Shown here: in pieces, positions 22,690 to 34,770 of the stretch
Position numbering within the stretch: position 1 is the first letter of the stretch
Layout: every line of letters begins with the position of its first letter
NCBI GenBank assembly: GCA_036250195.1
Contig: JAVHZZ010000001.1
Coordinates: forward strand, 374,896,707 to 374,960,706
Reading direction: 5' to 3'
Origin: Mixophyes australis
Taxonomy: Eukaryota; Chordata; Amphibia; Anura; Limnodynastidae
Length of the DNA stretch: 64,000 bases
Program-made: the position numbers and the translations under genes
The notes under the pieces: generated by a model
The model's input: the letters and a program-made list of their open reading frames with translations, nothing else
Told to the model about the DNA's origin: nothing
The model's database searches: none

Positions 22690-23215
22690 TAAACGGATTT
22701 GAATTTGGGTAATGGGGCAATCCTATGTGTTTTGGGTGGCCAAGCACTCTATGGCCTCCAACAGGTCATTTGTTAATACCACCATAGACATCAGATGAAT
22801 TGATAAGAGGGGGTTGAAATGGCAGGCACATATACCATCATTAGGCCAGGAGATTGCTAGGCATGGTATACCTGACATCTTAGTCATCCATTTGGGGTGC
22901 AACGATTTGGGTTTGTGCACATCTTTGGCCTTCATTATCCAAATAAGGGAAAGTTTGGAAGAAATCACCACGCGATGGCATGGAATTCATATATGTTGGT
23001 CAGACATAATACCGCGTCCGTGCTGGAGGTCTGATACCCCCTCTTTAGTCATGGCCCACATTGTCAGGAAATGTAACAAAGGCATCTGACGAATTTTAAG
23101 TGTTTTAGGGGGATCTGTTATAGAACATCCTTTGCTTTCTTCTAAGGCAGCCCACCTTTTCAGAGTAGAAGGGGTTCACCTGTCAAACGATGGGGTTTGG
23201 ATATTCCTGGATCAG
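22690..23215 (+). pseudogene. SGNH-hydrolase-like domain of Ngaro, unit 1
   Basis: The translated pieces contain LGCNDLG, matching the GxND block of SGNH/GDSL-type esterases. HLSNDGVWIFLDQ near 23,175-23,215 matches the terminal block with the catalytic aspartate and histidine in some order. An N-terminal block near 22,710 has the GHSYVFW form (in unit 2). Hydrolase-like frames are known as accessory parts of Ngaro elements. The frame is broken in unit 1 around 22,795 and 23,088. Confidence 0.7.
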
Positions 23216-23645
23216 ATATTCTGGAACCTTAGGTCAGATGTTAGGAACCTTGGTGGCGGGCCGTGAACCCCTATGGTTCGCAGCATGTTTATTTGGTAGG
23301 AGAGAAGCTCAGCCAGCAACCAGAGAGCATATGGTGCTTGTTACCTGTTTATTAAGCCATACTCCTTTCGAAGTCACCAGACTCTTGGACCTCTGCGAGG
23401 AGGATCTATTGGCCTGCTCAGCGGTCGCAGGCCATCATCGAGTCATGAAAGCTAGTAGACCCCCTAGTACATCCTAGCACCGGCCAATAGATAAGGTATA
23501 ACCTGGTTTGGTGATTAGGCGTGTAACCTTTTTCCACCTTTATTGGTTTTGCTAGTGTGGACTGCCCTGCTTTCGCCGCCACCTTCAGTTTTTCGTATTT
23601 AGTCCTTCTTCAATAAACTCCTCTTTTTTCTAACCTTAATCAGTT

Positions 23646-23790
23646 GTCGTGTGGTTATTGGTTTATTATTATGGTTTAAGTTAAGTGTGTAATGGGGTGG
23701 TTGTAGGAACTTCAACTATATGCATTTTAAGAGAATGGCCTCAAAAGAGATGACATACAGGTACACATTTTTTTTAAGGAAAAGCACAAT
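23646..23790. other. Junction between Ngaro and decayed paralogue
   Basis: This short AT-rich segment joins the Ngaro 3' region to sequence matching the intron of the intact gene. The promoter and exon 1 of the paralogue are missing, so the paralogue was truncated at or near this point. Confidence 0.5.
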
Positions 23791-25945
23791 AAAAGCAGGT
23801 AATAATATTAATAAATATAAAACTTCTACACATGTAGATGTGAATTAGGTATAAAACAAAATGAGCCAATTTAAGAATCCTCTTACTAAGATTGAAATAA
23901 TGAATCACTAATGAAAATAAAAATGTCCCCTTTACTAAAACGAGAGGTTAGCCTGATAAAAACTGACATTGCACTTTATTGCAGACTTACCACTCTCCAT
24001 TTCCAAACTCAAGCTCTCACCTCAGGTCTCTATCGTGCAGTTGGATCTCCGGATTACACCTAGACAACCGCCATGATGCATTGGAATGGGTGTAATTAAC
24101 AGTCATACTACTTAATTATTGTTTAAAAATAAAAAAGATTTCTATTAAAATTTTAAGGCATAACTATGCAAAGAGGAGTATGACATTATAGTTGTAATTC
24201 ATGGTAAATTGGATTATAATGTTCAAACCCAGCTTCACAATGAGAATATATATTTGAAGGTAGAAAAAAAATGCAGAAAGCACACTTGGCCCCACAAATA
24301 GTGCAAGTCCTGCCTCGGGCCCAGCAGACAAGGGGACCTGAGGAAGGACTCCTGTAAAAGAAAAAAAAAAACCTTATCATTTGCGGTTACCTGACCGTTT
24401 AGGTCAGGTGGCGATCCGGCTCCCTCACTGGTCCCCTCTTCCGTGCTGCATGTCAGCCATGGGAGACCCAGGTCTCTCAAGGCTGCTAGTGCTTGGGAAA
24501 GACTTGCCTTTAAAAGCTGTGTGCAGATAATGAGAAAAATACCTTTATATACAAGAGGATGATTCAGATGACCAGTGACAGATAAGCCATACTTGTATTT
24601 TATGCTGGTAAACGGAATACAAATAAGTGTTTCACAAACACGGTTCCTTGTGTGAAATATTCCACTTTTGTGGTGTTCTATAATAAGGTGGCCAGTAGAC
24701 ATTATTTTTGGTCTGTTGATATATTCCTATGCATCACTGGGTGTACAAGTGAGTCTAACAAAAATATTACACTATTACTGGTTTCCATTGCTTTTCATTT
24801 ATGTGGTGAGATCCAGAGATACTGCTTTGCCCGGAGTCCCAAAATGTTGTTAAAATGGCCCTGGACTGACTTTATTAAGGGTTGGGGTCACCTTTAAAGG
24901 TCATAGCAATACAGCGGCTTCTGCCCCTAGCAGGTTTCTATTGAACTATAGTCAGTATCTAATGTGTTTTTCTGCCAATACAAATGTGATCCAGGTCTCA
25001 ATAATTAATTGAAAAATAAATTTCTTCCCACGCAATGGCCTGGAATACAGTAAGAAATTCTCAGATTTCAGTATTGTAGTATATAGACTGTTCTCTGCAC
25101 TCTGAGTGGTTGAATAGTGAAATTTTAATGAATATGGTGAGTTTTTATTTTGACATATTTTTTTTTCTCATATTCCAGTGAAAATATGCTAATAATGTGC
25201 TAATAATATGTATGCCAGCGATAATGCCCAACAAATCAAATTTACCAGTAATGTCAGCAAGAGGTTTTATACCATTCATTATACACCACAAAATCTAAAA
25301 TGCCAGCAGTGATGCCCACCAACATTTGCCCTATGATACTACTCTAAGATCTTGTATGCCAGTGATAATGTCCAGCAAGCTCTTATTATGTCAGTGATAA
25401 CAGTCATTAATCTGTTCATCAGTAGCAGTAATGCTTATAAAATACTCATAACTAGTAATGTCCAGTACGATGCTCACTAGTAGCAGTAATATCCAGTGAG
25501 ATGCCCAATAATAATACATTGCAGTAATTTACCTATCAGTAGCAGAAATGTTTACTAAAATGCCCATGAATAGTGCTGATCTCTGTATGATGCTCATTAG
25601 AAGCAGTCCTGCCCAGTAAGGGCAATGACTAGTAATGCTCAGTAAGATGTCCAATAGTTGAAATATTCAGAAAAATTGTCCAATGATGGTAATGCCCAGT
25701 GAAATGACATTAGTAGTAATATCCAATAAAATGCACTGTGGTAATAATGTCCAGCATGATGTCCATAAGTAGTAATATCAAGTTAAATGTTGTAGGTGCT
25801 CAGAAGTACTAATGCTGGAATTCACTGTGGCAGGTTGGACGAGGGAGTAGATAAAGTAAATATTTTTATTTTTTTAAATGCTAATCAAATTAAATGCAAA
25901 AAAATATGCATACAACTCCAAACCATCCATCAGTTCCCTAGGCTG
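23790..25945 (+). pseudogene. Decayed intron of the gene paralogue, unit 1
   Basis: Several blocks align in order with the intron of the intact gene: 23,930-24,090 with 11,490-11,670, 24,905-24,950 with 13,215-13,280, and 25,025-25,110 with 13,590-13,675. Divergence is much greater than between units. The paralogue is therefore older than the present array. A minisatellite fills 25,190-25,800. Reverse-strand open frames in this stretch are not conserved in length in unit 2. Confidence 0.8.
25190..25800. repeat. Ancient minisatellite, about 28-30 bp unit
   Basis: Words such as AGTAGTAATGTCCAGTAAGATGCCCA recur with many changes over 600 bp. The same array at 53,280-53,890 is nearly identical copy for copy, so it did not turn over after unit duplication. 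Confidence 0.75.
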
Positions 25946-26810
25946 ACTCTTTAATGAATATTTCAGATGTTAAGATCACTGATATAACAATTCCAGAAAT
26001 CCACAGCAGTAGCTTATGTCTTCAGCTACTGGAGTCTGTTCATGTCTTCCATGAACTGGGTAAAAAAAACTTCTGTGAGTAAACAAATTCAAAACCAGCC
26101 AAAATCTTCCCAAAAAGACATAGAATGTGAAAAAAAAAGACAACTTGATTTCAGACCATTTCATCCAGCAACTGACCAGAACATCTTTCCAAGCATGGCT
26201 GAAAAACACAAAAGGGTCTATTGACTAAGCTATGATGAACCAAACATCTGAATAAAGATTTGCTTTTCACTGCAGGCTGTAAAAACAAAAGCAATCTTGA
26301 GAAAGTGTTAGCTTATCTTTTTAAGCTTTGTTCTTCATTGCCAGCCTTAGAAAACAAAAGACATCTACAGAAAGCGTTAGCTTACATTTTTAAGTCTCTC
26401 TTTGTCCAGCACAAGATCCCATCACAAAGTGCAATGAGCGACCTTAGCCGTGCATGCACAGTAGGCACTTTCATCAGATCCTCCATTCGCCGGCAGCGTT
26501 AGGCTGCCAGTGGAGGAGGTTTTAGGTAGTTTAGATGGGGGGGGGCCTTGGAATGGTAAATTCAAGCAGCAGGACATTATTGCACCGCTGTGATACAAAA
26601 TGAATCTAGGTGCTGCCTACTGCCCGTCAATATTAAATAGACCCCCAAAGCTCCAAACATTCACGGCTTTTCTAAATCATCTATTACTCGGGAACTGGAG
26701 GTTTCTATACCAATTCCTCCAGAGAAGAAGGAGAAAAGAGAGAATTCTTGAAAAGAAAGCACTAAAGAAGAAAGAAACCTCTAAATATCCCAGCCAGAGA
26801 GGCGGGGCCT
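25946..26810 (+). pseudogene. Decayed exon 2 of the gene paralogue, unit 1
   Basis: ACTCTTTAATGAATATTTCAGA aligns with exon 2 of the intact gene at 14,146. The splice acceptor AG has become TG. The exon is interrupted by an insertion (26,214-26,643) and resumes with CTCCAAACATTCACGG. The conserved segment EVSIPIPPEK is still readable, but a frameshift follows at about 26,735. The last part of the exon is displaced to 29,916. This is a dead copy. Confidence 0.88.
26214..26643. mobile_element. Insertion with GGGTCTATT termini in decayed exon
   Basis: The insert begins GGGTCTATTGAC and ends AATAGACCC, giving short inverted termini. It separates exon parts that are contiguous in the intact gene. 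Inside is an imperfect duplication of about 80 bp around AAAGCGTTAGCTTA. It has no transposase and is shared with unit 2 (54,307-54,735). The family is uncertain. Confidence 0.65.
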
Positions 26811-27366
26811 GATCAACCAATAGGCTAATCAGGCTGCAGCCTGGGGCGCTGGGACCTGGGGGGGCGCAGCAAAGGCAGCAATTAGGAATTTTTTTACAAT
26901 GTTTTATTTATTTATTTTTGTTGATCCTGTGCTTGTATGGTATCAGTCCGGACCAAATATATCAATAAAGCTGTGATGCTTGAAGATATCAACAAGGCTT
27001 AAAGAAATGTCCACAAATACAAAGTCCCGTGGACAATTATGACATACTGCCAATCTTGTATGGCTAAACAGTGTCAGTCCTGATACAAGCGCTGGGTGTA
27101 GAAACCAGACTGATACCATACAAGCATTAACATTGTGGTTTTCCGTTCCACAGGATTTTGCAAATGTGGACATCACACCATATATGTTATTTGCACTGAC
27201 TGTTATGGTAATTTCATTGTGATTTGTATTGATGTCATTGCTACATTTTTCACTGTATTTCTACCTGAGTTGCAACTCAATATCTATATGTGTATTTAAT
27301 AAATGTTTATTACCCATGCTTTGTTCTATTAGCCCACCTTCTCACAAGCGTCCAGGGATTTCAATT
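26811..27366. mobile_element. Composite insert with half of the foldback element
   Basis: After the exon break the sequence CAGCCTGGGGCGCTGGGACCTG leads into a T-rich stretch. At about 26,934 it jumps to the inner part of the foldback described at 55,219-56,043. Only the end of the left arm, the spacer and the right arm are present. The bases lost correspond to about 55,024-55,602, with TGC at both break edges. Confidence 0.8.
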
Positions 27367-27449
27367 GGTAAAGTAATGATTTATGTTTATGTAGAAGGGG
27401 ATGTGTGTGTAATGGGGAGTGTGTAATGGGGAGAAGTGTGTGATGAATG

Positions 27450-27990
27450 GGGGACAGTGAGTGATGAAAGGGGGACAGTGAGTGCTGTAGGGGCACAGTG
27501 TGTGATTAAAGTGGGACAGTGAGTGCTGTAGGAGGACAGTGAGTGCTGTAGGAGGACAGTGAGTGCTAGCGTGGGTTGAATATGTTTCATAAAATTATAT
27601 TTGAATTCCAGGTTCTGAAATCAAGGCTTGGAATAGAACCAATGCGGAAGTACCGTGATGCCTGTGAACGATTATGATATATAAGGATGTTATTAGTGCA
27701 TGTATAGTAAAGCCTTGAGAAAGACCTATTATAGGGGTCGAAACACGTCAGAAGGTGTGAGTGATAGAAGGTGATTACCATGGTCTCGGGCACAAGCATA
27801 ACCTGTGCAGGAGGAGGTCGGCGTGGATTTGCATGTTACACGCTGTTTTCTATAGGGGACAACGGTAGGTGGCCTTGCCACTCCTATATATGCTCTGTTA
27901 TTTTAATTTTGTTTTATGATTTTAGCTGTTTCTATACATTTTATAATAAAGGATAAAGCACTATGTTTTTCCATTCCCTCCCCTTTTTCC
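27450..27990. repeat. Minisatellite and interspersed repeat, unit 2
   Basis: The GACAGTGAGTGCTGTAGG minisatellite (27,450-27,565) and the GGTCGAAACACGTC-containing repeat follow in the same order as at 2,755-3,300. The sequence from there to 28,966 is shared flank without a recognisable gene. Confidence 0.6.
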
Positions 27991-28966
27991 ACGTATTATT
28001 GCTTTCATTGAAAGAGAAAAGGTGCCGGAACGCATCACGTAGTCAATCACTGTACACACACCCACACACGTCAGTTGTGTAACGAAACATAATGGTCACC
28101 GCCCTCAGTAAGCTCTCAGCATGCGACCACACGACCAATCACAAGCTGAGAAGCGCCACAAGCCAAGCAGTGCCATCACAACCAGCGCAGAACGAAGTAC
28201 GCATGCATTGGACTCGACACACAAGCAGCCCGCATGCACTGTTTTAATGATTTTGCCGCTGACCTGCTACGCTCGACGGGGCGATTTAAGTCCACGTGGA
28301 CCAAACATCAAATGTTGAAAAGTTACTTTTAAAACTTGGGAAATCCGTTTAAAAAAGGTGGCGGAACTCAGTTCTGTGAGTTCTATGACAAAAAAAAGCA
28401 CTAGGAATACATATGGAGTATTTCAACATCCTGATATTATTGAGGACAGAAGCTTAAGGAATGTAGTGTGGATTTCAATATTGGAGCAGCTTGGATGTCT
28501 ATTTCATTTGTATTTGTGTAAGTGCATTTTCAAAAGAGCCTTTGAATCAAAGGTGAAAGATCTTCTTTTTTATTTTTATTTCTACTTTTGAGTCCCTTTA
28601 TATTTTACTTTGTGGCATTCAGTGTCTTGGTGACTTGGATATTCTACACACTTTTGGTTTCTATATGGTGAAAGGATTTTTGACGCAAGGTGAATATACA
28701 TGTATTTGGATATACTGCACCATCATTATTTCCTTTATATTTGAGGATATTCACCGATGTCTTAATACCATTCAAGCTATCATCTAGCAACGTCAAGCAT
28801 ACCAGGTAACTATTTGGAAGATTTGAAGGAGTGTCATCTGTGAGACAATAATATGTATAGAGTCACATTTTGCTGTGAAGAAGCATGATAGACATACATT
28901 GAAGACATTCTACTATTGGTATAATCTCTCTGTGCAAGAGATCAGCGCCATGTTATCATATCTTTT

Positions 28967-29875
28967 TTATGTATTGTAAGTGGTGTGGCATGGCGCATTA
29001 TTCTGCTGAAAGAGGTCTCTGTCACCAGGGAATACCGTTGCTATTAAGTGATGTACTTGGTCTGCAACAATGTTTAGGTAGCTGGTATGTTTCAAAGTAA
29101 CATCCGCATGAATGCCAGGACCGAAGGTTTCCCAGCAGAACATTTCCCAGAGCATTATTCCGCCTCCACCGGCTTGCCTTCTTCCCATAGTGCATCTTGG
29201 TGCCACCTTTTCCCAGGTAAACGATGCATACGTGCCCGACTGTTGGCATGATGTAAAAGAAAATATGATTCACTAGCCCAGGCCACCGTTTTCTATTGCT
29301 CCATGGCACTCACATGCCCATTGTAGGCACTTCTGTCGGTGAACATGGGTCAGCATGGGCATTCTGACTGGTCTGTGGCTATGCAGCCCCATACGCAGCA
29401 AGCTACGAAGCACTGTGTGTTCTGACACCCTTCTATCATAGCCAGCATTAACTTTTTCAGCAATTTGTGCTACAGTAGCTCTTCTGTGGGATTGGTCCAG
29501 ACAGGCTAGCCTTCATTCCCACACGCATCAATGAGCCTTGGGCACCCATGACCCTGTTGCCGGTTCACCGGTTGTCCTTCATCTGAACCAATTTTGGTAG
29601 GTACTAGCCACTGTATACTGGGAACACCCCTCAAGACCTGCCATTTTGGAGATGCTCTGACCCAGTCATCTAGCCATCACATTTGTCCCTTGTCAGTCAC
29701 TCAGATCCTTTCACTTGCCCATTTTTACTATTTCCAACACATCAACTTATATAACTGACTGTTCACTTGATGTCTAATATATCCCACCCCTTGACAGGTG
29801 CCATTGTAACGAGATAATGAATGTTATTCAATTCACTTGTCAGTGGTTTAATGTTGTGGCTGATCGTTGTCTATC
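28967..29875 (-). pseudogene. Tc1/mariner transposase remnant, unit 2
   Basis: This is the same dead copy as in unit 1, with the same truncation after the QQNNAPCHT motif and the same aspartate to asparagine change. A slightly longer open piece includes MGRRQAGGGGIMLWEMFCWE. The Tc1-type terminal word CAGTGGTTTAATGTTGTGGC is at about 29,848. Confidence 0.93.
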
Positions 29876-29915
29876 TATACACACATACACACAATTACCA
29901 TCAGGTGGAGCTTGG

Positions 29916-29995
29916 GAGGGCCACAATTCTTAAGCCAGAGGATAAGTGATCAGAAGATTACATGTTATTATGGATATTTATTTGATTAATGTATT
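29916..29995 (+). pseudogene. Displaced 3' tail of decayed exon 2
   Basis: GAGGGCCACAATTCTTAAGCCAGAGG through TATGGATATTTATTTGATT aligns with the last 75 bases of the intact exon, including the codons for HYGYLF. It lies 3.1 kb from the exon part that ends at 26,810, the gap being transposon debris. Sequence from here to 31,420 is insert without genes, and the 3'-flank homology resumes at 31,430. Confidence 0.85.
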
Positions 29996-32012
29996 ACTTA
30001 ATACATAGTCCCATATTTTATTAGTCATTTTTCTTTACAATTTTATTTTGTTTTCAGAAATAATGATACAAGCAGCAACAGACATGGGGTATGTGCACGA
30101 AGGTGACGTTTAAGCACAGTTTAAGCAGCATAGCCATTATATCAAGAACAATGAGTTTGCAATGGGTACCTGAGTGTATGAAAGGTTTGCAAAAAATGCC
30201 TGTGTGAAGTAAAGGTGAGAAGTAAAGGTTAATAATAAAGGAGAGAGGTAGTGGAGGAAAAGGTATACTATAAAATGATTATAGCGCTGCATTTGATCAA
30301 AATATAATCATGCCAAACACAATGCTGAAGAGTTGTATTAGATAAAGTTTATTTATATATAGACAGTATCACATCTAAATAGATGAAAGAGTATCTTAAA
30401 AATAAACATATAACACATAAAAAATTATGAATGTGAGCTCAAGATGATAAAAAGCAAACACAAGTGTAAGTTGTGAAAACAACGTTGTTCCAATAACTTT
30501 GAAAAATGATAAAACTCAAGAATTCATTTGGTTTTGTAATCTCCAAAATCATTAATGAGAGTTCAACTTAGAATATGACATGTAGAGACTCAGAGAAAGT
30601 AGTGGTCTGCCGATGTAAATAGATAAAATAAAGTCTTTCAATATTATCCATAGGTGCACCTTTTGTGATGAGTGATCCAAAGTACTTAAATAGGATATAT
30701 TAATCCAGTTGCAATCAAATATTGTACATTAATGAAGAACTTGAATTACCTGACATGCAGTTAATCCATCCGGCCGCTTGCTGCAACAAGTCATAGATAC
30801 TGTTCCAGTCGGCAAATGAGATGTTTTGTTTCCTTCAAATATGTGCACAATACAAAGGATATTTGGCCCACTTCACCCAATTGATCTTTGTTATTCCATA
30901 ATTAGAACTCCTTGCACGTTTTCTGCAAAGTGATTTTTTTTAAGGGTCTCGGTCAGTCATTAAAATGAATAAAAATAAAATTAACTTCCAATTTAGTGGA
31001 ACAGCGTGTAGATCTTTAACCTGACGCATTTCATTACCTACACGGTAATCTCTTCAGAGGAAAAATACAGCAACACTGTAAAGTCCAGCTCACAATGAAA
31101 AGATGAAAAGGAAAAATACAACAACACTGTGTAAAGTCACCTCACAATGAAAAAGTGAAGGAAAAGGGAAGGAAGGCAAATCCACAAGAATCTGGCAAGT
31201 CTGGGGAGGAGAGACGCAAAAATAGGAAGGACCATCAAATTTGGACAGGTGGATATTGATTTGCACATGTGGTAACTACCAATCAAGGTCTGAAAATTCA
31301 CTGGAAGAGAGGTTTTGGTGGGTTAAGGTATTTTAGTAATACCATAAGTTCCAGATCTGGGTCAATTTGTGGGTTTTATTGTTCAGATAAGCAGATGTTT
31401 TCATCACATTGAGGATCCTGGTGGCCAGTTTATCTGATGACTTGTCCCTGTCCTCAGTCAGTAGGACCCATTACTTTATTTTTTGTAGATAAACTTATTT
31501 TTATGCAAAATAATACTTTTCATATTTCTTTCATTTTACATAGAAATAATATAATACAGGAAAACACATTACACTGCATGTTCTTTACATATTATTTCTG
31601 TTTTGCTGGGACTTCTGATTATATTGCAGCCAGTTGGACGATGAATTCAGTAAAGATGGCAACGGGAGTTTAATGAGCACCAGACACATTTTGTTAGAAG
31701 GAAATTACATATTTAGAAGGCTGTATAGGGCGTCGTAAATAGCCAACAGTTTGCTGGTTCAAGGTGCTCAGGTTTGGCATATTGTAGATTGCAATGATTG
31801 ATTGTTAAGTGCGGTTAGGGAGGACTCAATGATAAACTTCATAACCAATAACATAATTATAGATAGACACTGGGAGTAGACAGTAAATATAAAGTAATAA
31901 CCTTCAAGGTAGTATTTTTTTAAATACTAATTTCTCCACATGCTACACCAGAAATCCAAGTTAGCTTAGGGAGGTAAACAAGTGGCTGAGATGTTGATGT
32001 AGGAAGGAGGGA

Positions 32013-32178
32013 CAGAGCCGTAACTTAGAATTCTAGCGCCCTGGGCGAGAAAGACAAATGCCGCCCCTCTAGCCCTCAATTTTAACCAAATTAACCTAAA
32101 ATATTCCTAAATTGCGCCCCCCTTCAGCGTTGCGTCCTGGGCGGTCGCCCCTGTCGCACAGCTCTAGTTACGGCCCTG
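32013..32178. mobile_element. MITE, 166 bp, private to unit 2
   Basis: Termini CAGAGCCGTAACTTAGA and CTCTAGTTACGGCCCTG are inverted repeats. The 8 bp target duplication AGGAGGGA is perfect (32,005-32,012 and 32,179-32,186). Units 1 and 3 have the empty site. The length of the duplication points to hAT. Confidence 0.93.
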
Positions 32179-32395
32179 AGGAGGGATCTAGGGTTTTGGA
32201 GAACTGGGACAATTTCTCAGTTATAGTTTCTACAGTAAGGCAAGATACACCTCAACGAAGGTTTTAAAGTAGGACCTAGGAGCAGTGCAGATAGAAACAA
32301 TGGACAAGATAGATAGGGGCAGTGATTAGAAGCACAGAGAGAAGTGGTTAGAAGCAGTGAGAAAGAGACATGTAATTAGAAGTGGTAGTGAAAAT

Positions 32396-32600
32396 TAGAG
32401 ATGAGCGTCTTCGGATTCTGAGAAATCTGACAGATCTGAGAATTGGGGTTCCGAGTGAAACCGAGTCATGACTCTGTTTTGCGCACCAATTTCGGATCTC
32501 AAAATGGGGCAAAACATAATTTCTGGGATAATATTGATGCAAAACTCGCAAGACTTTTGGATCAATATCTTCTATATATAGCCCTCCCTCATTTTCTCAT
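32396..32600 (+). mobile_element. Solo hAT-like 5' end, unit 2
   Basis: This is the copy of the truncated TAGAGATGAGCG element seen at 7,681. No right terminus was found. Confidence 0.65.
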
Positions 32601-32855
32601 GTGCCATTTAGGAACAGGCAGCATGAAGGACAATAGGGTGCAGGGTGAAAGGAGGACAGAGAAAACAATAGAATAGTTGTGATTGTTGTAATGCAGTTCT
32701 GTAGCGATCAGTCAGCTAGAACAGTGTGATGATCAATTGGTTTTAATTTCAATCTTTCAGAGAGTTTAGATGGAGTAATGGCTACTGGTTGCAATTAATG
32801 TGTAAGGTATATAATAGTGCTAGTATATAAACTGAGGTAGATATTATTCTGAACT

Positions 32856-33244
32856 AAGTAGTATATTTAGTGGAGAAAAATAGAGTGCTTTTGCTGTTAG
32901 ATTATTAGCAGCAGAATACAAAAAACAACCAGATTTATTTCTTATAAAATTATAAGTTTTTCGAGTGAAAGTAATCTTGTGTGGGGCAGTGATATCTGAA
33001 TACATTTTGTAAAAATGTGGGTGTTTGCGTGTGAGTGTCAATGCAGCTGTACATCCCAAGAAATGGCAATATATTTTACTCTTCTTTTTTTTTCAATACT
33101 TATCAATTTTTAAAGTGTCATTCAGTGACATCTATATTAAAAAAAGGGTGTTTGCATGTGAGGTTTTTTTCTGGGCATTTTCATCATTCAGCAACTGCAT
33201 GTAGAACATTTCAGCGGCTGCAAAAAAAATGTCATCTTCCATGT
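32856..33244. other. Segment missing from unit 1
   Basis: Unit 1 joins AACTAAGTAGT to GTCACCAACTGAAGC at about 8,148. Units 2 and 3 continue with TATATTTAGTGGAG. Presence in two of three units indicates deletion from unit 1. There is no gene. Confidence 0.75.
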
Positions 33245-34770
33245 CACCAACTGAAGCAAGCCCATTAGATAAATTAAACAACAACAAAAATTTAATGTAA
33301 GGAGCAAGAGATAAGAATGTTGAAATGCTACGCACACAATAAATTTGCAACAACATGTATCATGGAGAGTGACGAGGCAGTAACAATCAGATGTCATTAG
33401 ATGGACCAAGGCATCAGTAGTTATTTAGACAAGTAGAAACCAATTGTACACAGCTACGTAATTTGCTGTCACTATATAAATAAATGATTATCATAGACAA
33501 AGCTGGCCTGTACTTATACCAAAAACTCAAACACTAGTACTATGCACTTCTCAATGGGCAGATTATTTATCTTTAGCCAACAGCAGAGCTACGAGTGAGG
33601 CAGGTCTGTGCCATATTCAATGCTTTGACCTCTATAGGCTGAGATGTCCACTGCTATCTGTTGCCTTAGAGAGGCAGCAATTTACACAGTGATGTGGTGG
33701 CCAGGATCAATATAAAATGGTTTCTGACTTCTAAACAAGTCCATTAGGCTATCATTAGCAGTGAGGGTTCATCACTGCTGTGTGGTTACTGTAATTAATT
33801 TACTTAATTAGTATAAATCTAATAAGGGATTTAAAAATTATGATTCTCAATTACAGTTTAAAACAATTCTGAAACAAGATTTAGATGTTAAAAGTATTTT
33901 CGATCTGATTTTTTTCAAAGAGGGACTATTTGGTGATTGTTACCATGACTGTGAATAGCCAGAATCATCTTTAGTCAGTGGGCTCTTCCGCAAACACAAA
34001 TGCTAAGGTTAGACTGTGACACAAACTAGCAGAATGTTTTCTTTTTCCTCTTTTCAAACCTTGCTCCAATAGATGCTTTACTAAAAATATGCAGCATAAT
34101 GGAATGAATATCTTCAACTCATCAACTTAAATAAATATTAAATTAAATAATATAAACAATCTATAATTAAGACTGTTGATGTAAAATTGTATGTTTTTTT
34201 AACTTGGACAAACCATTCTTTAAAAAAAATCATAAACATAAATAAAAGGGGCTTGTTTTTCTTACATGTACTAATGAATATGGATAGCAAAATAATAATT
34301 TCATGGGGCTCTCAGCCTCAAAATATTTTTTAAAAGCAGGGTGTGGTCTACATTTAAATATTCATAGAAAACAGAAGGGTGAGCACAAAACAGTGTAATA
34401 TTATTAGATACTAGAAAATGTTTTTAACCTCTAGTGTGAGTACATTTATTGGGATGTACCAGGCTTCTCTGATTAGAGGTATAGATCTACGTTTTGGATA
34501 AAGTATTCAGTGAAATACCATACATAAAACCTACAGGAATTGGGAGACCATTATACGTTAGTATAAAAGCGCACATTTTAAGAGCTGTTTCTTTTATCCT
34601 GGTTGTGGAAACAATATGACAGTTCACACATATGTTAATAAATACAAATATGCAGTAACAAAGGACATATTAACATCCTTTTACAGAACAGTTATACAAA
34701 AATAAATACAAAATGAATCATGCTGACACATTAGGTATTTTCACCTTAAAATCATTTCTGATAGACCCAT

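Larger units (their letters stand above)
17600..23645 (+). mobile_element. Ngaro-type (DIRS order) retrotransposon, unit 1, dead
   Basis: In order on the plus strand it holds gag-like sequence, reverse transcriptase/RNase H, tyrosine recombinase and an SGNH-hydrolase-like domain. The recombinase replaces the usual integrase, which defines the DIRS order, and an extra hydrolase-like frame is known from Ngaro elements. All coding parts carry stops, most of them shared with the unit 2 copy. I did not find clear split direct repeats, so both ends are approximate. Unit 1 lacks about 90 bp near 17,820 that unit 2 has. Confidence 0.88.
2680..27366. repeat. Segmental tandem unit 1, about 24.7 kb
   Basis: The same series of landmarks returns in the same order and orientation in the next unit. 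Examples are 2,680 to 27,370, the Tc1 remnant at 4,455 to 28,967, gene exon 1 at 10,705 to 34,956, exon 2 at 14,146 to 38,643 and the Ngaro end at 23,477 to 46,846. Identity looks like roughly 95-98% by eye, with offset changes explained by discrete insertions and deletions. Unit edges are set where the left flank becomes shared and may differ from the true duplication breakpoints. Confidence 0.9.

Noticed and set aside
17600..23690. Split direct repeats at the Ngaro ends
   Set aside because: I compared the left edge, the region after the recombinase and the right edge by eye and saw no convincing repeated blocks; a dotplot could still find short ones.
24235..24702. 155-codon reverse-strand frame in the decayed intron
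   Set aside because: The frame is shorter and shifted in unit 2 (127 codons), includes a poly(T) tract and has no recognisable domain.
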